In this document: positions 15,988 to 23,656 of the stretch, piece by piece | Layout of the letters: the number at the start of each line of letters is the position of its first letter | Numbering within the stretch: position 1 is the stretch's first letter | Program-made: the position numbers and the translations under genes | The notes under the pieces: model-generated | Databases searched by the model: none | Seen by the model: only the letters and a program-made list of their open reading frames with translations | Told to the model about the DNA's origin: nothing | Assembly (NCBI RefSeq): GCF_018882325.1 | Contig: NZ_JACVOQ010000001.1 | Span: 248,001 to 312,000, forward strand | From: Polynucleobacter sp. 78F-HAINBA | GTDB taxonomy: Bacteria; Pseudomonadota; Gammaproteobacteria; Burkholderiales; Burkholderiaceae | Length of the DNA: 64,000 nucleotides | Direction: 5' to 3'

Positions 15988-16767
15988 ATGGAAGCAATTA
16001 GCATTCAAACGTGGGAGCAGTTTATTGGACTTATTTCACAGTTTGACGGGTGGGTCTTTCGAGGTCAAGAAGATGCAAATTGGTCGCTAGATTCTTCTTT
16101 ATCTAGGTATCTAGCCCAATACATTCCCGACGCAAGGGAGTGGCCGATTCGAGAAGAGCGGGCCCTGCGTATCTTTAGGCGCAAGGCTCATAATTTTCTA
16201 GATGATCCCACTGTGCTGGATGATGATTTGCGTTGTCTAGCCTTAATGCAGCACCATGGGGCCCGCACTCGAATGCTTGATTTTACCAAGTCGCCCTTTG
16301 TGGCGGCATTTTTTGCGCTCTGTGATGCCAAAAATGATTGCGCTGTTTTTGCATTGGATACTCCAAAACTCTGGAGAAGGTCCCCAATGCAAGATCCTGA
16401 GCTAACAAGATCCACCATTGATCCAAGGGCTAAGGGCAATTTTGCCAAATATTTTTTACCTAATGCCCATGAATTGCTATGGGTTGGCGAGCCTAGGCAA
16501 ATGGATCGAAGGCTAGTAGCCCAGTCGGGTACTTTTGTGGTGCCAGGGGTATTAAATAAGACTCTTGACCAAATTATTGACAACTATCAAGCGGACCAAA
16601 GTTTGATTAAGAAAATTATTCTCTCGCAGTCCATGCGCTTTGAAGCTATGCAGGCGCTCTATCGTATGAATATTACCCATTCAACCCTATTCCCTGACTT
16701 AGATGGTCTTGCGCGATCGATGGCTTATGAGCTAGAAATGACATGGGTGGGCTATAAGAGCGATTAA
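15988..16767 (+). CDS. FRG-domain protein
   Basis: The 259-residue protein starts with the FRG core: a W-x-F-R-G-Q motif (DGWVFRGQEDANWSLDSSL, residues about 20-38), then LALMQHHGARTRMLDFTKSP, where the H-x-G and R-x-LDFT residues are the conserved set. FRG domains occur in solitary proteins and in defence or stress loci; the activity is unknown. The rest (VFALDTPKLW, LLWVGEPRQMDRRLVAQSG) fits the usual one-domain length. It lies 57 bases after the transporter gene but with its own start region. Its position among regulators in a mobile element makes a protective role possible. Confidence 0.75.
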   Translation: MEAISIQTWEQFIGLISQFDGWVFRGQEDANWSLDSSLSRYLAQYIPDAREWPIREERALRIFRRKAHNFLDDPTVLDDDLRCLALMQHHGARTRMLDFTKSPFVAAFFALCDAKNDCAVFALDTPKLWRRSPMQDPELTRSTIDPRAKGNFAKYFLPNAHELLWVGEPRQMDRRLVAQSGTFVVPGVLNKTLDQIIDNYQADQSLIKKIILSQSMRFEAMQALYRMNITHSTLFPDLDGLARSMAYELEMTWVGYKSD

Positions 16768-17070
16768 GGCTGGTTCTTAGTCAGCAGAGTCGTTGATTGA
16801 TCCTTCACAAATATTGGTAACATCACCCAAAATGATGTCTTGTTGAAAATTAAGAGTTAATCTTTTGGGGTATCCGCAATCTGTGATTGACTTCAACTAG
16901 AATAATTTAGGCTGGGGGAGTTTGATTCTTCTTGTGAGTTGCTTAATAGCCAATCAAAATTTCAATAGGGATAATTTATCGACACTCTATGTGGCGGGCT
17001 AATACAGTAACTGCGCCATGCGTCAAACCGAATCAAAATTAGACACTGTTTTTTTCATGGAGGGGGCAAT
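16768..17070. other. Spacer between the FRG gene and the last cargo gene
   Basis: These 303 bases contain one arm of an inverted repeat (16869-16890) and probably the promoter of the following gene. Open frames here are short and unconvincing. Confidence 0.5.
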
Positions 17071-17495
17071 ATGGATTGGAGTACGCTCTTTGGGGCTTTT
17101 GGAGTTGGCGCAATTATCAAAACCATACTTGACACAATACTATCTTCTAAAAAAGATAGGTCAGCCCTCCAATACCAAGAAAAGCGAGAGGCTTATCTTG
17201 GGTTATTGGATGCCCTGCATATAGCGGCGATCAGCCCAAGTGACGAAAACAGTAAGACCTTTGCGCTTTGGCAAACTAGGGTATCAATTTTTGGGTCAGA
17301 AGAAGCTAGTAAAGCTGTGCAAGGAATAATTGATACAAATGATGGGCCGCGTGAAATCCGCCACATCCATTTCGACAATCTTTTAAGAGCCATCAAAAAT
17401 GATTTATCAGTCTAACCTTTTAGGCTGTTTAAACATTACGCTGACCGACTTCTGATGGGAATTTAGTCAAAATCAATCACAGATTACGGATAACC
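16869..17495. repeat. Inverted repeat pair around the 114-residue gene
   Basis: GGTATCCGCAATCTGTGATTGA (16869-16890) is repeated in inverted orientation at 17473-17495 with one substitution and one inserted base. The arms enclose a 580-base segment with a single gene. This could be a small mobile cassette or a pair of regulatory sites. Confidence 0.6.
17071..17415 (+). CDS. Small membrane-anchored protein of unknown function
   Basis: The 114-residue protein has a short N-terminal hydrophobic helix (LFGAFGVGAIIKTILDTIL) and a soluble helical remainder with KDRSALQYQEKREAYLGLLDAL and a DNLLRAIKNDL end. GGAGGGGG lies just before the ATG, a very strong ribosome binding site. It is the only gene between two inverted repeat arms and the last cargo gene before the right IS21 end. 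The layout (anchor helix plus a short helical domain) recurs in proteins of unknown function near defence genes, but no family is named. Confidence 0.55.
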   Translation: MDWSTLFGAFGVGAIIKTILDTILSSKKDRSALQYQEKREAYLGLLDALHIAAISPSDENSKTFALWQTRVSIFGSEEASKAVQGIIDTNDGPREIRHIHFDNLLRAIKNDLSV

Positions 17496-17538
17496 ATCTT
17501 TTGCAATAAATGCATCGTTTATTGTGGCGAGTCCCACC

Positions 17539-17617
17539 GGAATTACTGGACTACTTTCCAATGGAATGACTGCCAGCTTTGAATTGGAATGAGTGGCAAC
17601 ATTCACTGTAATACGCA
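17539..17617. repeat. Right terminal repeat array of the IS21-family element
   Basis: GGAAT copies start at 17539, 17563 and 17586, with a degenerate tip copy (TGTAATACGCA) ending at 17617. Spacing counted from the tip (22, 23, 24) is the mirror of the left end. Confidence 0.8.
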
Positions 17618-17624
17618 ATCAAGG
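17618..17624. repeat. Target-site duplication, right copy (ATCAAGG)
   Basis: This is identical to 8790-8796 and directly abuts the right IS tip at 17617. Confidence 0.85.
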
Positions 17625-18606
17625 CTATCGGGCTGATTTCAAAAAGAGTATCGTTAAGTTCCCCCATCTCGTCTATGCCAAACTTAATGATTTCATCGGA
17701 GATAAAATTGCAATTCGCATCAAACCAAAGACTTTTGTTTAGCACTCTATAAAGACCCTTAAACCTTGTCCAAAAGCTTTTATCGGAATATATATGCCGA
17801 TTGTTGTCACTACGCAAAAAAGTTCTGAGGCCATTTGGCCAATCTGAAAAAATATTACATGCGGTATCTATTACATTTAGATACGCATAATTGGAATCAG
17901 AACTTGCGGAGTATTTCCTATTCAAGGTGAATGAGTTAAATGCGAACAAAATATCCAAAAATTGACCTAAAGGAATTTTTTCAAAATCACTCAATGGAAA
18001 CCCCGATTTCTGCTTTAGCGTAGAGATTGGAATGCGAGCAAGCTTTAAATGAATAATCTGCATTAGATCAACATAGCTTGATGGAGCCTTCCTCTGAGAC
18101 ACACCAGTAAGATCTGCTCCACACCTGCAAGTTGCTACCCCAAGCCTGTTCCAACTTAATGTGTTTTTACACTTAGCACATTTTGTTGTCGCGATAATTC
18201 CGTGTCGTGGGCATACTAGGGCTAATGATAGATCCCAAAACGCGCTAATATATCCATTACTACCTATGCATAATGGGCAAACCCTAGATTTAATGGATAA
18301 CCTTCTTGCATTATTTGCGCTAGAAAGATCGTGGCCAAGTAATTGAATTCTTGGATGTAATGATTGAGAAGTTTCTATGTACTTATACCGGTCCAAACTC
18401 TCTTGAGAAAACCCCAAAATCCCTGCAAGCTTTTTAACGGGTAAGTGCTTTGAATTAAATTGCTTTACAGATAGCTTTGCTAAAGGGGCAACTTCTGCTA
18501 AAGAGGTGTATCCATTTGCCTCCGAAATTCGCAGTAAATATCCAAATAAACTCTCATCCTCGAAAGGGGTCGGAGTGCGAACGAGCAATGGGAGTTGCTC
18601 ACTCAT
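17618..18606 (-). pseudogene. tniQ: tniQ, N-terminal part, cut off by the IS21-family element
   Basis: TniQ/TnsD proteins choose the insertion site and recruit TnsC. The start is ATG 18606, one base after the tnsC stop (TGAAATG). The N-terminus reads PLLVRTPTPFEDESLFGYLLRISEANGY, the TniQ signature. A zinc-binding region follows near residues 118-178 (CPLCIGSNG, VCPRHG, KCAKC, CRCG). After codon 329 the frame runs into the IS end and stops at 17551 after about 20 foreign residues. The remaining 273 residues are encoded at 7970-8796. The truncated product keeps the zinc region but loses the probable target-recognition half. Confidence 0.8.
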
Positions 18607-18607
18607 T

Positions 18608-19612
18608 TCAAAATTTACCCGAAACCAGCTGATCATCCGAGCTAAAAGGGATTTTCCTGCGTGGCAAAACGTTTGGTAATTTTGCGCAGCCAATATTTAA
18701 TGCAATGCCAATTTGCCCCTCAATATGTCTAGGCTGATAATTTTTGTCAAATGGGTTCGCCGTATCAGAAGGGGAATTGGGATCCCAAATTGATTCCTGA
18801 TACGCCTTTCGCAACCCCTCTAGAGTTATTACTTTTTGCCCACCTTCTATTGCGCCCCACACTGCATATTTTAAAAATTTACTTAAATATCCAATTAAAC
18901 CACCGGTTGCACGAAAAACCCTAAATCCCATATCCTCCTCATCAAGCCTAGGAATATCAAAATATCGGCCAATCGACCCCTGGAATGCACCCAGTATTCC
19001 AAGAAATTCCTCGCGATGCTCATCAATTCTCCAATCAAATCTTGGCATTAGCATGGGCGTAAAAAATCTTCCAGCTAGCTGTTCGTTTTGCTCCAATACT
19101 GCAAGGCCGCTAGGCAATCCAGCAACAACCAAACCACATCTATTCTCGTCAACCAAAGTTTTAAGCCAGTCAGCAACATGGTGCGCAACAACTCCATTTC
19201 GCCTGCTGCAAAAATGCTGGAACTCATCTATGACAACCATATTTGTTTTGGAATTTCGCATTAAGACTTTTAGCCGATTTGTTTTGGCAATTTCAGTCCC
19301 AGACTCATAACGAGGATCCCCCATCTTTTCAAGCATCAGCTCAGCTAAACCCTTTACAGTAGGATTGGAGGGTGTGACAACCTTAAGTACGGGGGTATAC
19401 AAACCATCTTCCTTTCTATATTCAAGGTGATTTCTACAAAACTCATCCAATACCGTACTTTTCCCAGTCCTTGATTCACCTACAATCGCAACACATGCTG
19501 ATTCTGGACTGTTAATTGTGTTGTGCATACAGCGCTCGATTCGAGCGCCTGCCTCAATAAAGGCCGAGTGCGGGACCAATGTACTCTCCACAATATATTG
19601 AGGCTTAATCAT
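18608..19612 (-). CDS. tnsC: Tn7-like transposition ATPase TnsC (TniB-like)
   Basis: A 334-residue AAA+ ATPase. Walker A is GESRTGKS (residues 45-52) and Walker B VVIDEFQHF (126-134), followed by the sensor region GLVVAGLPSGLAVLEQNEQLAGRFF. TnsC bridges the targeting protein TniQ and the TnsAB transposase. Its ATG overlaps the tnsB stop (ATGA) and its stop lies one base before the tniQ start, so the operon is translationally coupled. The length and the short C-terminus are nearer to TniB than to the 555-residue Tn7 TnsC. Confidence 0.85.
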   Translation of the reverse strand: MIKPQYIVESTLVPHSAFIEAGARIERCMHNTINSPESACVAIVGESRTGKSTVLDEFCRNHLEYRKEDGLYTPVLKVVTPSNPTVKGLAELMLEKMGDPRYESGTEIAKTNRLKVLMRNSKTNMVVIDEFQHFCSRRNGVVAHHVADWLKTLVDENRCGLVVAGLPSGLAVLEQNEQLAGRFFTPMLMPRFDWRIDEHREEFLGILGAFQGSIGRYFDIPRLDEEDMGFRVFRATGGLIGYLSKFLKYAVWGAIEGGQKVITLEGLRKAYQESIWDPNSPSDTANPFDKNYQPRHIEGQIGIALNIGCAKLPNVLPRRKIPFSSDDQLVSGKF

Positions 19613-21627
19613 AGATTCTCCTTGTTCTCAGAGTGAACCTGATTCAGTTGTGAAGTTCGCTCGCGAACAATTGGCTCAAACTTTCTCTGTTTGCGATCTA
19701 CATTAGAACTTTTAAAAGAAGATTTTCCGGGTATTGCCTCGGAAATATCCGACTCCCCTGGAATAAATTTTGCAGGTACATCCAGTACAAGAGGCGCATC
19801 CTCTTGCCTCAATATGCCGTCACCCTGGTATCGCGCGACTTTTGCTCTTTGTTTTTTCCTGCCTGATTTTGATTCGCCTTCAATAATTTCGGCAATAACT
19901 AGCTTTGCCTCCAAGTAAGATGAATCATCATTTTTACCAAAATTTCTCCAAGCATATTTCTTACACATCCTATGTTGAAATGTCGACAAGCCATTTGCAT
20001 ATTCCCCTTGCAGAGCTGGTACGATGAACATCTGCTTCTTATCAGGAGATAGAACCACAATAGATCCTAAATTGGACTCATCCACCCTGATATCCACCTT
20101 CAACTTATCCCCAAGACGTCTTCTGAGCCCAGTTAACTCGCTTGAGTTATAAAGCAACCCGCTAAATTCGATACCTTTATGGGTTAAAACACGTTTTTCA
20201 GTGTGGCCAAGGAGCGCGTCGAGTTGAGTAATATTGTCGGGAAGCAATATGTCGGATGAATCTATTGAATTCACCCAAACCAAGGAGGGACTCGCCCCTA
20301 AAGTTCGATGAGTTTCCTGATGGTAAACATCTGCAACCCATTTGTTTATAACTAACTTTAAAGTTTCAAACCGCACAACCGCATGCTTGACGGGGTCATA
20401 ATCATCTTTCTCAAAGATATTGCTAAAAGTGGTGCCAGGATTACCATGAGCGACCTGAGAATTTAATGTCCCTAAAAATCGCTCAATCTTTCCTTTAAAC
20501 CAAGGCGTCTTTCTGGCCGAATAATGAATTTCGATTCCGAGTGCATAACATGCATTTTCTAAGCTGGCACTATGAAATTCGACCCCATTATCGACAACCA
20601 ACTCTCGCATAACACCATGACTATGCCAATCATTCAAAATCTCTGGAAACTCACTCCTTAATCCCACCTTTGGCAAAATTGCTGACTTTAAACACTGCGC
20701 TACAGTACGAAAGCTCGGCGGCTCAAATCCAATAACAATACCCAATATACTTCGCGAATAATCGTCAAGACACACCGTTAGCCATGGGCGACCTCGCGGA
20801 AATCCATTGCCGTCGACAACCATTAGGTCAAGTTGAGTATGATCAATTTCAGCCCTTTCTAGCGGAGCCTGAGTAATGCGATGTGATAGTACGCTTCGAT
20901 ACTTTTTATTAGCCGCCTCCCTTCCATCTCTTGCTAATGATCTATCAAAGGCTGGAATAGTATCTATTAATCTACGAATTAATCTTAATTCCGGGATCGG
21001 CAACACCATTGAATCCGGCCGAAGCTTATTCTCTCTTGCAATTTGAGCTCGAATTAAATCCAGCACTTGCTGAACATTTTTTTGTTCACGGGTCATGTAG
21101 AACTTATCTATCCCCTCTTTTGCAAGTTGAATTACTTCACCGGGATATCTTGGAGACCTATTTCCTCGCTTCTTTTCATTGACCCCCAGAGACCTTATAT
21201 CTGATCCTGAGGCTATATATTTTTTCTTCCAGCGACACACGGTTATCCAGTGTGGCTTTTCAGATTCACCCAATTGACACGCCACATCCTCAATAACGGG
21301 TCTCATAGCAGTTTCGGAGGCCGGGATACTCAGCACACTAACTACGTATGCTCTTTTTCTCTTAAGGGCACACCATTCGCTCTCACTAAACTCATGCGCC
21401 AAAATTCTATTACTCACATCAACATCCGAACCAGATACCAGCCCATCCTCGAACCGCAGCTCCCCTAGAACATATAACTCTTGTAGTTTTTTTTCGGAAT
21501 ACTCCTTAAGCAAAAGGGTTTTACAGTCTTGCAACTGCCATATCTCGGAATTTATTTTAGATTTGAGGACGTATTTATAGGTCCCAATTTGAATGTTTGT
21601 ATTGACCCTAAATGATGAACAGCTCAC
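19609..21627 (-). CDS. tnsB: Tn7-like DDE transposase TnsB (TniA-like)
   Basis: The 672-residue transposase binds the end repeats and joins 3' ends to the target. It has N-terminal helix-turn-helix segments (about residues 60-150), an integrase core with catalytic D262 (AEIDHTQ), D346 (LVVDNGVEF) and E382 (KGKIERFLG), and a basic C-terminal tail for TnsC contact. The D346-E382 spacing of 35 residues is the classic D,D-35-E pattern. The start is GTG 21627, overlapping the tnsA stop in a GTGA arrangement. All catalytic residues are present, so the enzyme looks active. Confidence 0.9.
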   Translation of the reverse strand: MSCSSFRVNTNIQIGTYKYVLKSKINSEIWQLQDCKTLLLKEYSEKKLQELYVLGELRFEDGLVSGSDVDVSNRILAHEFSESEWCALKRKRAYVVSVLSIPASETAMRPVIEDVACQLGESEKPHWITVCRWKKKYIASGSDIRSLGVNEKKRGNRSPRYPGEVIQLAKEGIDKFYMTREQKNVQQVLDLIRAQIARENKLRPDSMVLPIPELRLIRRLIDTIPAFDRSLARDGREAANKKYRSVLSHRITQAPLERAEIDHTQLDLMVVDGNGFPRGRPWLTVCLDDYSRSILGIVIGFEPPSFRTVAQCLKSAILPKVGLRSEFPEILNDWHSHGVMRELVVDNGVEFHSASLENACYALGIEIHYSARKTPWFKGKIERFLGTLNSQVAHGNPGTTFSNIFEKDDYDPVKHAVVRFETLKLVINKWVADVYHQETHRTLGASPSLVWVNSIDSSDILLPDNITQLDALLGHTEKRVLTHKGIEFSGLLYNSSELTGLRRRLGDKLKVDIRVDESNLGSIVVLSPDKKQMFIVPALQGEYANGLSTFQHRMCKKYAWRNFGKNDDSSYLEAKLVIAEIIEGESKSGRKKQRAKVARYQGDGILRQEDAPLVLDVPAKFIPGESDISEAIPGKSSFKSSNVDRKQRKFEPIVRERTSQLNQVHSENKENL

Positions 21628-22310
21628 AGCGAAATACTCCCAATGCGTTCATCCCTAGAATCAGCCCATGTGAATAATGTTGACCCACACCATAACTTAA
21701 CTTGATCAACATGAACCACCCCCTCAAGGACCAACCGACACATAACATTTTTACTAGAGGGGCCAGCAATACCTCCTAATATCTCACTCCACAAAACACC
21801 CGCCGGTCTTGCTAAAAATAAACAACGGGCTTGCTCCCGCTCCTCTGGACTGATTTCACGCCTACCAAATTTGAGGATTGTGACTGCATTTTTCAGTCTT
21901 GGATCACTCCCCATATCGTCACTACTCACCGTCTTTAGAAAGTAGCCGTGAAACAATAACTCTTCGGACAACATATTCAAACCTTTAAGCCAATTCTTGC
22001 ATTCCAACTCTCGAGCTATTTTCCATAACTCTTTTTGGCCATTAATAACTACCAAAATATCTGGTCGCTCGATTTGTATTACCCCTTCGTATTCATAAAC
22101 AATCTCTAAAGGGCGCTCAGCAAAAGACTGGACCAAGGGATCGCAATCTAGCAATCGAAAAGCGCATAGGTGGGAAACGCTCTCCCACTGCATCATTCGA
22201 CCCATCTTCCAACTTGGAAACTTTCCAGTTGGCTTACTGTTAGACCTTTTAACTATCTCGGCTACCCTATCCTTACCTTGGTCTGGAAATCTAATTTGTC
22301 TTATTTTCAT
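21624..22310 (-). CDS. tnsA: Tn7-like endonuclease TnsA
   Basis: The 228-residue protein fits TnsA, the restriction-enzyme-like partner that cuts the 5' ends so the element leaves by cut-and-paste. The N-terminal catalytic domain shows E43 (QWESVSH), D84 in VIQIERPDILVV and E103-x-K105 in ELECKNW, the usual E-D-(E/Q)xK set. The family hallmark DCDPLVQSFAERPLEIVYEYEG lies between them. The C-terminal half is a winged-helix-like region that would contact TnsC. GAGGAATAA before ATG 22310 is a good ribosome binding site. A separate TnsA, rather than a TnsA-TnsB fusion, is the Tn7-type arrangement. Confidence 0.8.
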   Translation of the reverse strand: MKIRQIRFPDQGKDRVAEIVKRSNSKPTGKFPSWKMGRMMQWESVSHLCAFRLLDCDPLVQSFAERPLEIVYEYEGVIQIERPDILVVINGQKELWKIARELECKNWLKGLNMLSEELLFHGYFLKTVSSDDMGSDPRLKNAVTILKFGRREISPEEREQARCLFLARPAGVLWSEILGGIAGPSSKNVMCRLVLEGVVHVDQVKLWCGSTLFTWADSRDERIGSISL

Positions 22311-22331
22311 TTATTCCTCTTTAATATTGCC

Positions 22332-22343
22332 GGCAACACCTAA
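22332..22343 (-). promoter_or_regulatory. Conserved 12-base element before tnsA
   Basis: GGCAACACCTAA (plus strand) lies 21 bases upstream of the tnsA ATG and recurs at 23351-23362, 31 bases upstream of the first operon gene. Extending the match to GCnGGCAACACCTAA leaves a single difference. It is a candidate operator for self-regulation. Confidence 0.5.
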
Positions 22344-22349
22344 TTAAAT

Positions 22350-22369
22350 AAAAAAATTAGCGTCTAATT
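22350..22369 (-). terminator. Weak terminator-like hairpin at the end of the first operon gene
   Basis: On the minus strand AATTAG-ACG-CTAATT is followed by a T-run and overlaps the stop codon at 22357. The stem is short and AT-only at its base, so it may only reduce read-through into tnsA. Confidence 0.4.
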
Positions 22370-23319
22370 AACTTTGCCAAAATTGTCTTGGCTGTTACGT
22401 TCGTTTCTGATCCACCTAATGGCATATCTAATGCCGGTCTAACCACCTCAAAAACTCCATTTTTTAAGCTCAAAATCCCAACATGGGCTGGCAAGTTATC
22501 GATCCCATTTTTTTGATGGAAATTCTCAAATGCAATCCATTGAAAGTCAAAATAGGGCCTCTGCTTATCTAGCGTATTAATATTAATTTTTAACCTATTA
22601 TTTGATTTAATTTCTACTACCCCAATTTTTATCGGACTACACACATCTCCCTGTATCAATATGGCGGCGTCCACGTCGAATGCGCTCTGAGTAGAATCAT
22701 TCGGGCGAATCCGAAGATTTGGCATCACCTCAAATATTTCAGGATTGATAAAACCCGTCCAATTCTTGGGTGCTAAATTTAGAGCCATCAAAACTTGAGC
22801 CTCTGCACTTCTTTGAGCCTGAATTATATTTCCACGCTCCACTCTTGGCTTTGTGACTCCGATTCCTCTGGCTGTCTTTCCATCCAATACCTTTCTATAC
22901 GCTACCCAAGCAGCCCTCAATTCGTTTCGCTTGATTCTGCTATTGACCACCCTGCTTGCCAAATCTAAAAAAACTTCTTTTGGAGCTGCTCTTTCAATTT
23001 TTTCAAGGGTATCCAAATTCTCTGCACTAATCTTATTTGCAATCGAATCAAAAGTTGGCGCCTGAATTCCCCTATCACCCAACACCTTAAGCAGTTGAGG
23101 ATAGTACTTTCCCGCTCGGTAATAGCGCCATAGGTTACTTTCATGTATTGATAATTTTTTACTAATATCAACCAACCAGTCAGTGAAATTGCGATGGGTT
23201 TTATTCCAAATGTTGTTTTTTTCGACCTCCAAGATATAGGCCGCAACGGATGGCCACTCTCTAGCTTCATCCATGCTGAGCTCTAAAATCTGGTGAGTAT
23301 TGAGGCTTTGATTTTTCAT
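22357..23319 (-). CDS. DNA-binding/nuclease-like accessory protein of the Tn7-like element, unknown function
   Basis: ATG 23319 is chosen over an upstream GTG (23358) because GGAAAAG lies in the right place before it. The 320-residue protein has an N-terminal helical region with a probable helix-turn-helix (KKLSIHESNLWRYYRAGKYYPQLL, residues about 54-77). The C-terminal domain contains D215/D217 followed by VVEIKSNNRL (E236-x-K238), the spacing of PD-(D/E)xK-type nucleases. It is the first gene next to the crowded right end and precedes tnsA by 46 bases. The shared 12-base element before both genes suggests it controls the operon. Alternatives are a target-marking factor or a nuclease-derived regulator. 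It has no counterpart in Tn7 itself. Confidence 0.6.
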   Translation of the reverse strand: MKNQSLNTHQILELSMDEAREWPSVAAYILEVEKNNIWNKTHRNFTDWLVDISKKLSIHESNLWRYYRAGKYYPQLLKVLGDRGIQAPTFDSIANKISAENLDTLEKIERAAPKEVFLDLASRVVNSRIKRNELRAAWVAYRKVLDGKTARGIGVTKPRVERGNIIQAQRSAEAQVLMALNLAPKNWTGFINPEIFEVMPNLRIRPNDSTQSAFDVDAAILIQGDVCSPIKIGVVEIKSNNRLKININTLDKQRPYFDFQWIAFENFHQKNGIDNLPAHVGILSLKNGVFEVVRPALDMPLGGSETNVTAKTILAKLIRR

Positions 23320-23350
23320 ATTTACTTTTCCAATTTCTTTAAGTGTAGCA

Positions 23351-23362
23351 GGCAACACCTAA
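23351..23362 (-). promoter_or_regulatory. Conserved 12-base element before the accessory gene
   Basis: This is the second copy of GGCAACACCTAA (plus strand), paired with 22332-22343. Confidence 0.5.
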
Positions 23363-23467
23363 ATTGTCAAGGTGATATTTAATTCAATACTCAAGGCGTC
23401 ACTCACAAGAAGCTACATTGCTTGCGCAACAGAAAACCAAAAAAGCTCCTCCATTAATAACTTCGAG

Positions 23468-23534
23468 TTGCAATTTATGTGGTCAAAACATGCAGGTTAT
23501 GCGGTAAAACTTGCAAGTTATGCGTCAACGCACA
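23468..23534. repeat. Right end of the Tn7-like element: three packed TnsB-like sites and terminus
   Basis: Read on the minus strand the sites are CATAACTTGCAA (23511-23522), CATAACCTGCAT (23490-23501) and CATAAATTGCAA (23468-23479), 21 and 22 bases apart, followed outward by the terminus ending CGCACA at 23534. Dense packing at the tnsA-proximal end is the Tn7 pattern. Confidence 0.8.
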
Positions 23535-23656
23535 TCCCAACAAGGTCATCACTGGAGAATTTCGATCAAACTTGATCCTTATATACATATATTGATATAT
23601 AGAATCAATATTTAAGTATTTGTAGGAATAACATTAGCCCTAGACAATATGGGTCT

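Larger units (their letters stand above)
8797..17617. mobile_element. IS21-family transposon with about 6 kb of cargo genes, 8,821 bp
   Basis: The left tip reads TGTGTATTCCAGT and the right tip, read inward, TGCGTATTACAGT (11 of 13 match). Behind each tip the motif ATTCC recurs at identical offsets: 22, 23 and 24 bases apart at 8802, 8824, 8847 and 8871, and mirrored from 17617 inward. A perfect 7-base duplication (ATCAAGG) flanks the whole unit. It encodes istB and istA next to the left end and then six further intact genes up to 17415, including nadB and a TSUP transporter. No second set of such repeats was found beside istA, so the ends that moved are these outer ones. The element interrupts tniQ of the surrounding Tn7-like transposon. 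Confidence 0.85.
7800..23534. mobile_element. Tn7-like transposon (TnsABC-TniQ type), 15.7 kb, interrupted by an IS21-family element
   Basis: The left terminus TGTGCGTTAACACATAAC (7800 on) matches the right terminus read inward from 23534 (TGTGCGTTGACGCATAAC). Four spaced 12-base sites lie at the left end (7812, 7867, 7889, 7920) and three sites 21-22 bases apart at the right end (23468, 23490, 23511). Their consensus is CATAnnyTGCAA. This asymmetry, with the crowded end beside tnsA, copies the known organisation of Tn7 ends. Inside is one minus-strand operon: a DNA-binding/nuclease-like gene, tnsA, tnsB, tnsC, tniQ. Without the IS21 insertion the element is about 6.9 kb, with no cargo between tniQ and the left end. 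The flanking five bases (CATCC and TCCCA) do not match, so no target duplication is evident. Confidence 0.85.

Noticed and set aside
17551-17617. Natural C-terminus of TniQ (HSFQFKAGSHSIGK)
   Set aside because: These codons are the IS21 end repeats read through; the real sequence resumes at 8789.
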